Of a stretch of 64,000 nt of DNA, positions 50,127 to 58,411 are shown piece by piece. Within the stretch, counting starts at the first letter, position 1. Each line of letters begins with the position of its first letter. The position numbers and the translations under genes were made by a program. Below the pieces are notes generated by a model. That model was not told the DNA's origin, did no database searches, and worked only from the letters and a program-made list of their open reading frames with translations. Source of the DNA: Isoptericola peretonis (lineage in GTDB: Bacteria > Actinomycetota > Actinomycetes > Actinomycetales > Cellulomonadaceae); NCBI GenBank assembly GCA_023241745.1, contig JALQCY010000008.1:62001-126000 (forward strand). Direction: 5' to 3'.

Positions 50127-50882
50127 TCAGCCGAGGTGGAGCAGGCCCTGGACGAGGGTCGCGACGCCGCCGAGGTAGGCCAGCACGATCAGGCCGCGGC
50201 GGACGGCGGCCGCCGGCACGTGCGGCGCGACCCGGTCGCCGACGAGCAGCCCCGCGACGACCGCGCCCAGCACGACGGCCCACTGCCAGACGGCGAAGGG
50301 CGGGAACGACGCGTCCGTGAGCAGCAGCTTCGCGACCAGGGCGGCGAGGGCGTTCGTCGCGAAGAACGGCTGTGCGGTCGCGGCGAACCCGCGCGGGTCC
50401 CACCCGGTGAGCACGGAGTAGATCGCCACCGGCGGCCCGCCGATGCCCGCGGCCACGCTCCCCACGCCGCTGGCCAGCCCCGTCACCACGAGGGGCGCGC
50501 GGGACTCCGCCCGGACGGGGTGACGACCCTCGCGGCGCAGGCGCGTCGTCACGACGGCGAGCGTCATCGCGGCGACGACGATGGCGCCCACGGCGATCTC
50601 GAGGGCCGCGGTGCTCGCGTCGCGCAGCAGCACGGCCGCGGGCACCATGACCGTCACCGACGTCGCGGCCAGCCAGGCGTAGCGGCGCCAGTCCACGTCC
50701 CGCACGACGCGCCCCAGGATCAGCGCGGAGGCGATCGCGCCCGCGAGGTTGACGAACAGCACGCCCTCGAGCGGACCCACGATGAGCACGATGAACGGGC
50801 CGGCGACCAGGCCGAAACCCATCCCCGTGACCCGTTGGAGAGCCCCTCCCACCAGGATCGCGAGGACGAGGAGGAGCAGCAC
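50127..50882 (-). CDS. TauE/SafE-family sulfite exporter-like protein, 251 aa
   Basis: About eight helices in two repeats. Repeat markers: GGALQRVTGMGFGLVAGPFI and GLASGVGSVAAGIGGPPVAI, the G-x-G-x-GG-P pattern of TauE/SafE. Family members export sulfite or organosulfonates, or import organic acids. I chose GTG 50882 because TACGGT stands exactly 6 nt upstream, although the frame extends to 50930. Confidence 0.88.
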   Translation of the reverse strand: MLLLLVLAILVGGALQRVTGMGFGLVAGPFIVLIVGPLEGVLFVNLAGAIASALILGRVVRDVDWRRYAWLAATSVTVMVPAAVLLRDASTAALEIAVGAIVVAAMTLAVVTTRLRREGRHPVRAESRAPLVVTGLASGVGSVAAGIGGPPVAIYSVLTGWDPRGFAATAQPFFATNALAALVAKLLLTDASFPPFAVWQWAVVLGAVVAGLLVGDRVAPHVPAAAVRRGLIVLAYLGGVATLVQGLLHLG

Positions 50883-50888
50883 CGCTCC

Positions 50889-50916
50889 ACCGTACCCGGG
50901 TGCATCACGGCACAAT
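50889..50916. promoter_or_regulatory. Back-to-back leaderless promoters, TauE and YbaK genes
   Basis: TACGGT for the leftward gene (complement of 50889-50894) and CACAAT for the rightward gene (50911-50916), each 6 nt from its start. Only 40 nt separate the two start codons, so both -35 regions overlap the opposing promoter. Confidence 0.5.
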
Positions 50917-50922
50917 CGGCGC

Positions 50923-51423
50923 GTGGCCAAGAAGAAGACGCACGCCTCGCACGGGACGCCCGCGGTCGTGGCCCTCGACCGCGCGGGCGTCGCCTACGAC
51001 CTGCACACGTACGAGCACGACCCGGCGTCCGGGCTGAGCTACGGCCTGGAGGCCGCGGCGGCTCTCGGCGCCGACCCGGCGCAGGTCTTCAAGACCCTGC
51101 TCGCCGACGTCGACGGCACCCTCGTCGTCGGGATCGTGCCGGTCGACGGGTCGCTCGACCTCAAGGCGCTGGCCCGCGCCGTCGGCGGCAAGCGCGCGGC
51201 GATGGCCGACCCGGCCGCGGCACAGCGCGCCACCGGCTACGTGGTGGGCGGCATCTCGCCGCTCGGGCAGAAGCAGCGCCACCCGACGGTGCTGGACGAG
51301 TCCGCCGCCGGGTTCGACGTCGTCTACGTCTCCGGCGGCCGGCGCGGGCTCGACGTCTCGCTCGCGCCGGACGACCTCCTGCGCCTCACCGGCGGCCGGA
51401 CGGCTCCCGTCGCGCGCGCCTGA
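50923..51423 (+). CDS. ybaK: YbaK-type Cys-tRNA(Pro) deacylase
   Basis: Trans-editing protein that hydrolyses mischarged Cys-tRNA(Pro). Blocks: VALDRAGVAYDLHTYEHDP, GLEAAAALGADPAQVFKTLL (catalytic-pocket Lys in VFKTL), AVGGKRAAMADPAAAQRATG, YVVGGISPLGQKQRHPTVLD. 166 aa is typical. Leaderless-type start at GTG 50923. Confidence 0.93.
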   Translation: MAKKKTHASHGTPAVVALDRAGVAYDLHTYEHDPASGLSYGLEAAAALGADPAQVFKTLLADVDGTLVVGIVPVDGSLDLKALARAVGGKRAAMADPAAAQRATGYVVGGISPLGQKQRHPTVLDESAAGFDVVYVSGGRRGLDVSLAPDDLLRLTGGRTAPVARA

Positions 51424-51449
51424 CCACCGGCCCGGGGTCGGGCGGGTCG

Positions 51450-51848
51450 TCAGTGCTGGTAGGTCGGGTACCGGGCCTCGCTGGGCACGATGTCCTTGCC
51501 GAGAGGCAGCAACGAGATCGGGATCATCTTGAGGTTCGCGATCGCGAGCGGGATTCCGATGATCGTGATCGCCTGCGCCACGGCCGTCGTGATGTGACCG
51601 ATGGTGAGCCAGATGCCGGCGAACACGATCCAGACGATGTTGCCCAGCACCGACCATCCCCCGGCCTCCGGCTTGTCGACCACCGCGCGGCCGAACGGCC
51701 ACAGCGCGTAGCCGGCGATCCGGAACGAGGCGATGCCCCACGGGATGGCGACGATCGTGATGCAGCACAGCACGCCCGCGGCGGCGTAGCCGAGCGCGAG
51801 CCAGAAGCCGCCGAACACGAGCCAGATGATGTTGAGCAGTGCCTTCAC
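51450..51848 (-). CDS. YccF-domain membrane protein, 132 aa
   Basis: Two YccF repeats: LNIIWLVFGGFWLALGYAAA with ITIVAIPWGIASFRIAGYAL WPFG, and LGNIVWIVFAGIWLTIGHIT with ITIIGIPLAIANLKMIPISL; each ends with the PxGIA/PLAIA turn. Inner-membrane family of unknown role. GGAGG lies 8 nt before GTG 51848; the longer frame to 51992 is rejected. Confidence 0.9.
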   Translation of the reverse strand: MKALLNIIWLVFGGFWLALGYAAAGVLCCITIVAIPWGIASFRIAGYALWPFGRAVVDKPEAGGWSVLGNIVWIVFAGIWLTIGHITTAVAQAITIIGIPLAIANLKMIPISLLPLGKDIVPSEARYPTYQH

Positions 51849-51949
51849 GCCGCCATCCTCCCTGCCCGACGCCGGCGGGCACCACCCGGGATCGCCCTGA
51901 CGCGACCCTGGCCGGGGCCGGCACGGGCCTCGGCGCGCGCCGGCGTTCG

Positions 51950-51961
51950 TAGACTGACGCC
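51950..51961 (+). promoter_or_regulatory. Leaderless-type -10 of the YggS gene
   Basis: TAGACT-GACGCC directly before ATG 51962. Confidence 0.5.
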
Positions 51962-52726
51962 ATGCCCACCGAGTGTCCCGGGATCCCCGCACGCCTGGCC
52001 GCCGTCCACGACCGGGTCGCCGCCGCCGCCCGGGCCGCGGGGCGGGACCCGCGGGAGGTCCGCGTCCTGCTCGCCACCAAGACCCAGGACGCCGAGACCG
52101 TGCTCGCCGGGGTGCGGGCGGCCCTCGACCTGGCCGACGCCGCGGGCGACGACCGCCCGGTGCTGGTCGGGGAGAACCGCGTCCAGGAGCTGGTGGCCAA
52201 GGCCCCCGCGCTGGCCGAGCTCGTCGGCTCCGGGCGCGCCGAGGCCCACCTCATCGGCCACCTGCAGAAGAACAAGGTCAACCAGGTGCTCGCCTCCGCC
52301 ACCGCGGTCGACTCCGTGGACTCCGTGGCCCTCGCCCGCGCGCTGTCCACCCGATGCGAGCGCGACGGCCGTTCCCTCGACGTGCTCGTGCAGGTCAACG
52401 TCTCGGGCGAGGACAGCAAGTCCGGTGTCGCGCCCGACGACGCCACGGCGCTCGCGGCCGAGGTCGCCGGCCTCCCCGGGCTGCGGCTCACCGGGTTCAT
52501 GACGATCGGCGCACGGTCCGACGACGAGGCCCTCGTGCGCGCCGGCTTCGCCCGCCTGCGCGGGATCCGTGACGAGGTCCTCGCGAGCGGCGCGCCGGGC
52601 ACCGCGACGGCCCGCGAGCTCTCCATGGGCATGACCGGCGACCTGGAGCTCGCCGTCGCCGAGGGGGCCACCGTCGTCCGCATCGGCACCGCCGTCTTCG
52701 GCGCCCGCCCCACCCCCGCGGGGTAG
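51962..52726 (+). CDS. YggS/PLPBP pyridoxal-phosphate homeostasis protein, 254 aa
   Basis: TIM-barrel PLP-binding protein: PLP Lys in VLLATKTQ, GENRVQELVAKAPAL, HLIGHLQKNKVNQVL, VNVSGEDSKSG, and ELSMGMTGDLELAV then EGATVVRIGTAVFG for phosphate binding. It buffers PLP and has no known catalytic reaction. In most actinobacteria it lies near ftsZ/sepF, but here it stands alone, convergent with murQ 4 nt away. Confidence 0.93.
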   Translation: MPTECPGIPARLAAVHDRVAAAARAAGRDPREVRVLLATKTQDAETVLAGVRAALDLADAAGDDRPVLVGENRVQELVAKAPALAELVGSGRAEAHLIGHLQKNKVNQVLASATAVDSVDSVALARALSTRCERDGRSLDVLVQVNVSGEDSKSGVAPDDATALAAEVAGLPGLRLTGFMTIGARSDDEALVRAGFARLRGIRDEVLASGAPGTATARELSMGMTGDLELAVAEGATVVRIGTAVFGARPTPAG

Positions 52727-52730
52727 TCGA

Positions 52731-53702
52731 CTATCTCGGCGGGGCGGCGCCCAGACGCCCGAGCGCCCCCCTGACGCCGTCGTCGCCGTCGAGCGCCGTG
52801 CGGGCGTGCGGGGCGTCCACACCCGCGAGGAGCATGACCAGCGCCACCTGCACCTCCCCCGCCGCCTCGGCGAGCACGGGCGCGCACACCTCCGGCTCCA
52901 GCCCGGTCGCCTGGCTGAGCAGGCGGACCAGGCGGGCGCGCAGCTTGGCGTTGGTGGCGCGGACGTCGACCATGAGGTTCGAGTACGTCTTGCCGAGCCG
53001 GATCATCGTGGCGGTCGAGAAGGTGTTGAGCACGATCTTCTGCGCGCTGGCGGCCTTCATCCGGGTGGAGCCCGTGACGGCCTCGGGGCCGGTGTCCAGC
53101 AGGATCGCGACGTCCACCCGGTCGGCGAGCGCGGCGGCCGGGTTGGCGCTGACGAGCGCGGTGCGCGCCCCGCGCTCGCGCGCCAGGTCCAGCGCACCCG
53201 CGACGTACGGGGTGCGGCCGCTCGCCGCCAGGCCGACGACGAGGTCGTGCGGTCCCACGTCGTCCAGGTCGCGCCGCCCCGCCTCGGCGTCGTCCTCGGC
53301 GCCCTCGACGGACAGGGTCATGGCGTCGTGCCCGCCCGCGAGGTGCGCGTCGATCCACTCGGGACCGACGCCGTACGTGGGCATGAGCTCGACGGCGTCC
53401 AGCACGCCCAGCCGGCCCGACGTGCCCGCCCCGGCGTAGTGGACGCGACCGCCGGCGCGGATCGCCGCCACGGCGAGCTCCACCGCCTGCGTGACGCGGA
53501 ACCGCTCCGCCCGCACCACGCTGGCGACGCCGGCGTCCTCCTCGAGGATGAGCCGCACCACCTCGGCGGTCGGGAGCAGGTCGATGTCGGTGGTGCGCGG
53601 GTTGCGCTCCTCCGTGGGCGAGACCAGCCGCGCGACAGACAGCACGTCGTCCGGCGCGTCGTCCGGGCCGCCTACGGTCTCGGGGACGGGCGCTCCGCTC
53701 AT
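52731..53702 (-). CDS. murQ: N-acetylmuramic acid 6-phosphate etherase
   Basis: SIS-domain lyase that removes D-lactate from MurNAc-6-phosphate, giving GlcNAc-6-phosphate. Family blocks: TEERNPRTTDIDLLPTAEVV, AGAGTSGRLGVLDAVE with the acid-base Glu at 105, LSVEGAEDD, and VTGSTRMKAASAQKIVLNTF. 323 aa is normal. ATG 53702 overlaps the anmK stop (ATGA). Last gene of the six-gene operon. Confidence 0.96.
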   Translation of the reverse strand: MSGAPVPETVGGPDDAPDDVLSVARLVSPTEERNPRTTDIDLLPTAEVVRLILEEDAGVASVVRAERFRVTQAVELAVAAIRAGGRVHYAGAGTSGRLGVLDAVELMPTYGVGPEWIDAHLAGGHDAMTLSVEGAEDDAEAGRRDLDDVGPHDLVVGLAASGRTPYVAGALDLARERGARTALVSANPAAALADRVDVAILLDTGPEAVTGSTRMKAASAQKIVLNTFSTATMIRLGKTYSNLMVDVRATNAKLRARLVRLLSQATGLEPEVCAPVLAEAAGEVQVALVMLLAGVDAPHARTALDGDDGVRGALGRLGAAPPR

Positions 53703-55006
53703 CGGGTGCTTCCTCTCGATGCCGTCGGCAGGCTCGGTGTCGTCGGCAGGCTCGGTGTCGTCGGCAGGCTCGGTGTCGTCATGGCGCGTGGCGAGGTCGT
53801 GAGCACGAGACGGCGCACGGGCCCCGGCACCGCGCTCACGGGCAGCGGCGTCGGCGGGGTCAACGACCCCAGCACCACGGGACGACGCGCGCCCGTGGCC
53901 TGCCGGCGGTGCGGCCCGGCGGCCGTGCCCGGTACCCCGTGCACGCCGAGGTACCCCAGCAGGGCGAAGAGGTACGCCTCCTTGGCGTCCGCGGGCAGTC
54001 CCAGGTCGTCGGCGGTGACCAGCGACGTGCTGACGGGCAGCAGCGCCCGCAGCCGGTCGCGCAGCACGGGGTTGCGCGCCCCGCCGCCGGAGAGCACGAC
54101 GCGGCCGACGCCGCCCGCCGGCCCGTGTTCGGCGAGCGAGCGCGCCACGGTGGCCGCGGTGAGCTCGGTGAGCGTGGCCGCCAGGTCCGCAGCACTCAGG
54201 TCGGCCCGCACCCCCGCCGCGGCGAGCCGCGTCGCGACGTACTCGGAGTCGTACAGCTCGCGGCCGGTGGAACGCGGCACGGGCAGGTCGTAGAACGGGT
54301 CGGCGAGCAGCGCGTCCAGGGCGGCCGGGTCGACCATGCCCTGCGCGGCGAGCTCCCCGTCGCGGTCGAACGGCCGCCCTGTGAGCCGCTGCACCGCGCC
54401 GTCGAGCAGGCAGTTGCCGGGCCCGGTGTCCCAGCCGAGCACGGGCTCGCCGTGCGCGCCGACGATCGTGACGTTGGCGATGCCGCCCACGTTGAGCGCG
54501 GCCGTCGCGCGGGCGCCCTCGCCGCCGTCGTGCCCGAGCCACAGCGCGTCCAGGATGCTGACGAGCGGCGCGCCCTGGCCCCCCGCCGCGACGTCGGCGA
54601 CGCGGAAGTCGCTCACCACGGGGCGCCTCGCGCGCTCCGCGATCCAGGCGGGGTTGCCGAGCTGCAGCGTGCCCCGCGTCCGCCCGGCCACCACCCAGTG
54701 GTGCAGGGTCTGCCCGTGCGAGGCCACGAGGTCCGCGTCGCCGCCGGCGAGGTCGTCGACGGCGCGGCGCGCCGCGGCGCCGAGCTCCTGTCCGACGAGC
54801 GTGTCGAGCTGGCACACCTCGCCCAGGTCGACGGCGGCGGGCGGCAGCGCCGCGAGGATCCGCCGCCGCAGGTGGTCCGGCCAGGCGTACTCGGCGTGGC
54901 CGAGGGGCCGCAGGTGCAGGGTGCCGTCCGCGCGCAGGTCGAGGTCGGCAGCGGCGGCGTCGATCGCGTCGACGCTCGTGCCCGAGGAGACGCCGATGAC
55001 GATCAT
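53699..55006 (-). CDS. anmK: Anhydro-N-acetylmuramic acid kinase
   Basis: Hydrolyses the 1,6-anhydro ring and phosphorylates anhydroMurNAc to MurNAc-6-phosphate. N-terminal nucleotide site VIGVSSGTSVDAIDAA (Ala where most have Gly before ID), SHGQTLHHWV, TLQLGNPAWIAE, ALNVGGIANVTIV, DTGPGNCLLD and VVLSGGGARNPVL. At 435 aa it is about 60 residues longer than usual; the extra C-terminus is a Pro/Thr/Ser tail with three TTPSLP repeats coded by an 18-bp tandem repeat. ATG 55006 overlaps the nagZ stop. Confidence 0.94.
   Translation of the reverse strand: MIVIGVSSGTSVDAIDAAAADLDLRADGTLHLRPLGHAEYAWPDHLRRRILAALPPAAVDLGEVCQLDTLVGQELGAAARRAVDDLAGGDADLVASHGQTLHHWVVAGRTRGTLQLGNPAWIAERARRPVVSDFRVADVAAGGQGAPLVSILDALWLGHDGGEGARATAALNVGGIANVTIVGAHGEPVLGWDTGPGNCLLDGAVQRLTGRPFDRDGELAAQGMVDPAALDALLADPFYDLPVPRSTGRELYDSEYVATRLAAAGVRADLSAADLAATLTELTAATVARSLAEHGPAGGVGRVVLSGGGARNPVLRDRLRALLPVSTSLVTADDLGLPADAKEAYLFALLGYLGVHGVPGTAAGPHRRQATGARRPVVLGSLTPPTPLPVSAVPGPVRRLVLTTSPRAMTTPSLPTTPSLPTTPSLPTASRGSTR
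53724..53777. repeat. 18-bp tandem repeat, three copies, anmK 3' end
   Basis: Three perfect copies of GTCGGCAGGCTCGGTGTC in tandem. Being a multiple of three it keeps the anmK frame, adding six residues (TTPSLP type) per copy. It ends 22 nt before the murQ start codon on the coding strand, so copy number could also affect coupling. Confidence 0.9.
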
Positions 55007-56616
55007 CGCCCTGTCTCCCCTCTGCCGGTGCCGTCGCCGATGCCCGGGCCGGGGCCGAGGAGCCTCACGACGGCCGCGGCGTTCGCGCGCCCGGTCCCGC
55101 AGGCGAGCACGGTGGTGGGGAGCCCGCCGGGCAGGGAGGAGAGCCAGCGCTCCCCCGCGTCCGGCACGCCGGTGTGCACGACGACCAGGTCGGGCCGCAC
55201 CTTCTGCAGCTCCGCCAGCCGCCCGTGCTCGGCGCCGCCCGGGGCCGGCTCGCGCGTCACGACCAGCACCGACCGCGCCCGGCCGCCGGGCCCGCCGTCG
55301 GCCTCACCGCCGAGCCGGTCGAGCAGGCCGGCGAAGGCGACGTCGTCGAGCGCCGGGTGCAGCACCGCACCCGGCCACCGGTCGGAGACGGCCTGCTGCA
55401 CGTGCTGTGCCGTGCGCCCGGCGGCGTGGTCGAGCCGCAGGCGCAGGTCGACGACGTCGGGCGGGCCGGCGACCACGGCCCGCGGACCGACGGCGCGCAC
55501 CGCCCGTCGCGCCGCGTCGGCGCCCACCGCCGCGAGCGCCGCCTGTGCCCGCCGGGCGGTGTCGACTCCCGTGGCCGCGCCCGTCACCCGGCCGTCCGCG
55601 CGGGCGCGACGGTCCCGGAGCGTCCGCACCAGCGCGTCGGTGCGCCGCCGGGACGCGGCCAGCCGCTCGAGGCTCACGCGGCCCTCCCTGACCGCGGCCA
55701 GCACCGCGTCGACCGTGGACCGGAACAACGCCTCGTCGTCGCGACCGGCCGTCGTCCCGAGGCACAGCAGGTCGGCGCCGGCCTCGAGCGCCCGCACCGC
55801 CGCCTCGCCCACGTGAGCGCCGTCCGAGACGGCGCGCATGTCCAGGGCGTCGGTGATCACCGGGCCGGCGTGGCCGAGCTCGCGGGCGAGCGCCGCGACG
55901 GCGGGCTCGAGGGACGCCGGCGCGGGGCCGAGGGCGGGCACGACCACGTGCGCCGTCATGAGCGCGTCGACCGCCGGGGCGTCGCCGGCGGCGATGGCGG
56001 CGGCGAACGGCACGAGGTCACGGGCGCGCAGGGTGGCGAGGTCGGCGTCCACGACGGGCAGCTCGAGGTGCGAGTCGACAGTCGTGGAGCCGTGTCCCGG
56101 GAAGTGCTTGGCGCACGTGCCGACGCCGCCGCGCTGCAGGCCGCGCGCGAACGCGACCCCGTGCCGCGCCACCGCCGCGGGGTCGGTGCCGAACGCCCGC
56201 ACCCCGATCACCGGGTTGCCCGGGGAGTCGACGTCGAGCACGGGCGCGAGGTCGAGGTCCACCCCGACGGACGCCAGGAGCCGGCCGAGCGCCTCCCCGG
56301 CGGTGCGGGTGAGGCCCTCGTCGTCCACCGCGCCGAGGGCGGCAGCGCCGGGCAGCGACGACCCGGTTCCCGCCTCGAGCCGGGACACGTCGCCGCCCTC
56401 CTCGTCGGTCGCGACGAGCAGGCCGGGGGCGACGTCGTGCAGCCTCGCCGTGAGCGCCGTCGTCGTCCCGAGGTCGGGCGTGTTGTGCGCGAAGAGCACC
56501 ACCCCCGCCAGCCCGGCACGCGCGCCGTCGACCAGCCAGCCGGGCGGCGTGGTGCCCGTGAACCCGGGGAGGAGGACGCCGTGCACGGCCCGGAGGACGG
56601 CGTCGGGCGCGCTCAC
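55003..56616 (-). CDS. nagZ: Beta-N-acetylglucosaminidase (GH3)
   Basis: GH3 hexosaminidase of 537 aa with two domains, like Bacillus NagZ. TIM barrel: ATDEEGGDVSRL (70-80), KHFPGHG (170-176), the D181-x-H183 acid-base dyad (TVDSHLELP) and nucleophile D256 in PVITDALDMRAV. A C-terminal alpha/beta domain runs from about 345. No signal peptide, so it should act in the cytoplasm on imported GlcNAc-MurNAc or GlcNAc-anhydroMurNAc. GTG 56616 overlaps the permease stop (GTGA). Confidence 0.93.
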   Translation of the reverse strand: MSAPDAVLRAVHGVLLPGFTGTTPPGWLVDGARAGLAGVVLFAHNTPDLGTTTALTARLHDVAPGLLVATDEEGGDVSRLEAGTGSSLPGAAALGAVDDEGLTRTAGEALGRLLASVGVDLDLAPVLDVDSPGNPVIGVRAFGTDPAAVARHGVAFARGLQRGGVGTCAKHFPGHGSTTVDSHLELPVVDADLATLRARDLVPFAAAIAAGDAPAVDALMTAHVVVPALGPAPASLEPAVAALARELGHAGPVITDALDMRAVSDGAHVGEAAVRALEAGADLLCLGTTAGRDDEALFRSTVDAVLAAVREGRVSLERLAASRRRTDALVRTLRDRRARADGRVTGAATGVDTARRAQAALAAVGADAARRAVRAVGPRAVVAGPPDVVDLRLRLDHAAGRTAQHVQQAVSDRWPGAVLHPALDDVAFAGLLDRLGGEADGGPGGRARSVLVVTREPAPGGAEHGRLAELQKVRPDLVVVHTGVPDAGERWLSSLPGGLPTTVLACGTGRANAAAVVRLLGPGPGIGDGTGRGETGR

Positions 56617-57440
56617 CCCTTCACCGCCCCCGACGTGAGCCCGGCGGCGAGCCGCCGCTGGACCAGGACGAAGAAGATCATCACGGGCACGGTGATGATG
56701 GTCGAGGCCGCCATGATCGAGCCCCAATCGTTGGAGTGCTGGCCGAAGAACGACCGCAGCCCGATGGCCACGGTGTAGTTCTCCGTCTCGCCGCCGAGCA
56801 GCGTCATCGCGAAGACGAACTCGTTCCACGCCGTGATGAAGCCGAAGATGCTCGTGGCCACCAGACCCGGCGCGACCAGCGGGAGCAGGATCGAGCGGAA
56901 CATCCGCCCCCACGTGGCGCCGTCCAGGTACGCCGCCTCCTCCAGCTCGACGGGCACGGCGGCCACGAAGCCGCGCAGCATCCAGATGCCGAACGGCAGC
57001 GCGAGCGCCACGTACACGACGATCAGCCCGGTGAGCGTGCCGAGCAGGTCGAGGTTGCGCACCTGCACGAACAGCGGGATGACGAGCGCCTCGAGCGGCA
57101 CCATCTGCACCACGAGCACGAGCAGGAGCACCTGGGTGCGGAGCCTGAAGCGGAAGCGCGCCACCGCGACGGACGCCAGCAGGGCGAGCAGCGACGAGAC
57201 CAGCACGGTCGCGAGCGCCACGAGCAGGGAGTTGCGCAGGAAGACGTCGAAGCCGCCGTCGGTGAGCACGAACTCGTAGTGGTCGAGGGTCGGCTCGGCG
57301 GGCACGAAGGACGTCCCGCGGCCCGCCGTGGCGTCGAGGGAGCTCACGAGCATCCAGTAGGCCGGGAAGAGCGTGAAGACGAGCAGCAGCGCGACGGCCA
57401 CGCCCTTGCCCACCCGGGCCGGGGTCGAGGCGCGGCTCAC
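56613..57440 (-). CDS. Carbohydrate ABC permease, MalG type, 275 aa
   Basis: Six-helix inner-membrane permease with the EAA loop VPVELEEAAYLDGATWGRMF RSILLPL near residues 175-200, the site that contacts the ATPase. N-terminal VGKGVAVALLLVFTLFPAYW is the first helix. GTG 57440 overlaps the stop of the other permease gene (GTGA). With its partner it should pass cell-wall amino sugars, judged by the downstream nagZ-anmK-murQ. Confidence 0.93.
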   Translation of the reverse strand: MSRASTPARVGKGVAVALLLVFTLFPAYWMLVSSLDATAGRGTSFVPAEPTLDHYEFVLTDGGFDVFLRNSLLVALATVLVSSLLALLASVAVARFRFRLRTQVLLLVLVVQMVPLEALVIPLFVQVRNLDLLGTLTGLIVVYVALALPFGIWMLRGFVAAVPVELEEAAYLDGATWGRMFRSILLPLVAPGLVATSIFGFITAWNEFVFAMTLLGGETENYTVAIGLRSFFGQHSNDWGSIMAASTIITVPVMIFFVLVQRRLAAGLTSGAVKG

Positions 57441-58408
57441 AGCTCCTCCTCCTTCAGGATGGTGCGCACGTAGGCGACGGTGATGCCGAGCAGCAGCAGG
57501 GTCAGCAGCACCGCGATGGCGGAGCCGAAGCCGTACCGGTTCTGCCCGAACGACTCGGTGTACGACCAGACGCCGAGGTTGAGCACCTCGCGGTTGCTGC
57601 CGGCGCCGCCGGGCATGAGGTAGACCTGCGCGAAGACCTTGAAGTCCCAGATGGTCGACAGGATGATCACGACGGCGAAGATCTGCTTGAGCTGCGGCAC
57701 GATCACCGAGAAGAACCGCCGCCAGGCGCCGGCGCCGTCGATCTCCGCGGCCTCCAGCAGCTCCTTCGGCACGCCGAGCAGGCCGGCGAGCACCGTGATG
57801 GCCACGAACGGGAAGCCGTGGTGCACCACGTTGAGCAGCACGATGGCGTAGAACGACCAGCGGTCGGTGAACCAGTTGACGGGGGCGTCCTGCAGCCCCA
57901 ACGCCTGGAGCACGTGGTTGAACACGCCGCGGTCGGCGTCGAAGATCCAGACCCACACGTACGTGCCGGTGACGGCGGGCATCGCCCAGGCCGCCATGAT
58001 CGCGCTGGACACGACCGTGCGCCAGACCCGGCCGAGCGAGGCGAGCAGCACCGCCACCGCGGTGCCGAACACCACGGTGAACGCGACGGAGAGCACCGCG
58101 AACACCACCGTGTTCGGCAGCACCACGGCCCACAGCTGCTCGGACGTGAAGATCTCGACGAAGTTGCCGAGGCCGATCCAGTTCGGCTCGCCGGAGACGA
58201 TCTCCCGCAGCCCGTAGTCCTGCAGGGAGAACAGCGCGACCCGCACCAGCGGCCACAGCAGCAGCACCGCGAGCACGAGCAGCGCGGGCGTCAGCAGCAT
58301 CCACGGCCGCACCCGCGCGAGGAGCGACCGTCCGAGCGGGCGGCGCCTGCCGGTCCCGGGCGTCTGCCCGGGCCCGGCAGGGGCCGCGACGGGGAGCGTG
58401 CTCGTCAT
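57437..58408 (-). CDS. Carbohydrate ABC permease, MalF type, 323 aa
   Basis: Six-helix permease: RPWMLLTPALLVLAVLLLWP as first helix, FTVVFGTAVAVLLASLGRVW, and the EAA loop LGVPKELLEAAEIDGAGAWR with IVPQLKQIF. A hydrophilic 35-residue N-terminus precedes helix 1. It starts 3 nt after the binding-protein stop, so the two are tightly coupled. Confidence 0.93.
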   Translation of the reverse strand: MTSTLPVAAPAGPGQTPGTGRRRPLGRSLLARVRPWMLLTPALLVLAVLLLWPLVRVALFSLQDYGLREIVSGEPNWIGLGNFVEIFTSEQLWAVVLPNTVVFAVLSVAFTVVFGTAVAVLLASLGRVWRTVVSSAIMAAWAMPAVTGTYVWVWIFDADRGVFNHVLQALGLQDAPVNWFTDRWSFYAIVLLNVVHHGFPFVAITVLAGLLGVPKELLEAAEIDGAGAWRRFFSVIVPQLKQIFAVVIILSTIWDFKVFAQVYLMPGGAGSNREVLNLGVWSYTESFGQNRYGFGSAIAVLLTLLLLGITVAYVRTILKEEEL

Positions 58409-58411
58409 CCG

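Noticed and set aside
53724..53777. Possible CRISPR-like repeat
   Set aside because: Units are directly adjacent without spacers and only three copies; it is an in-frame coding tandem repeat.
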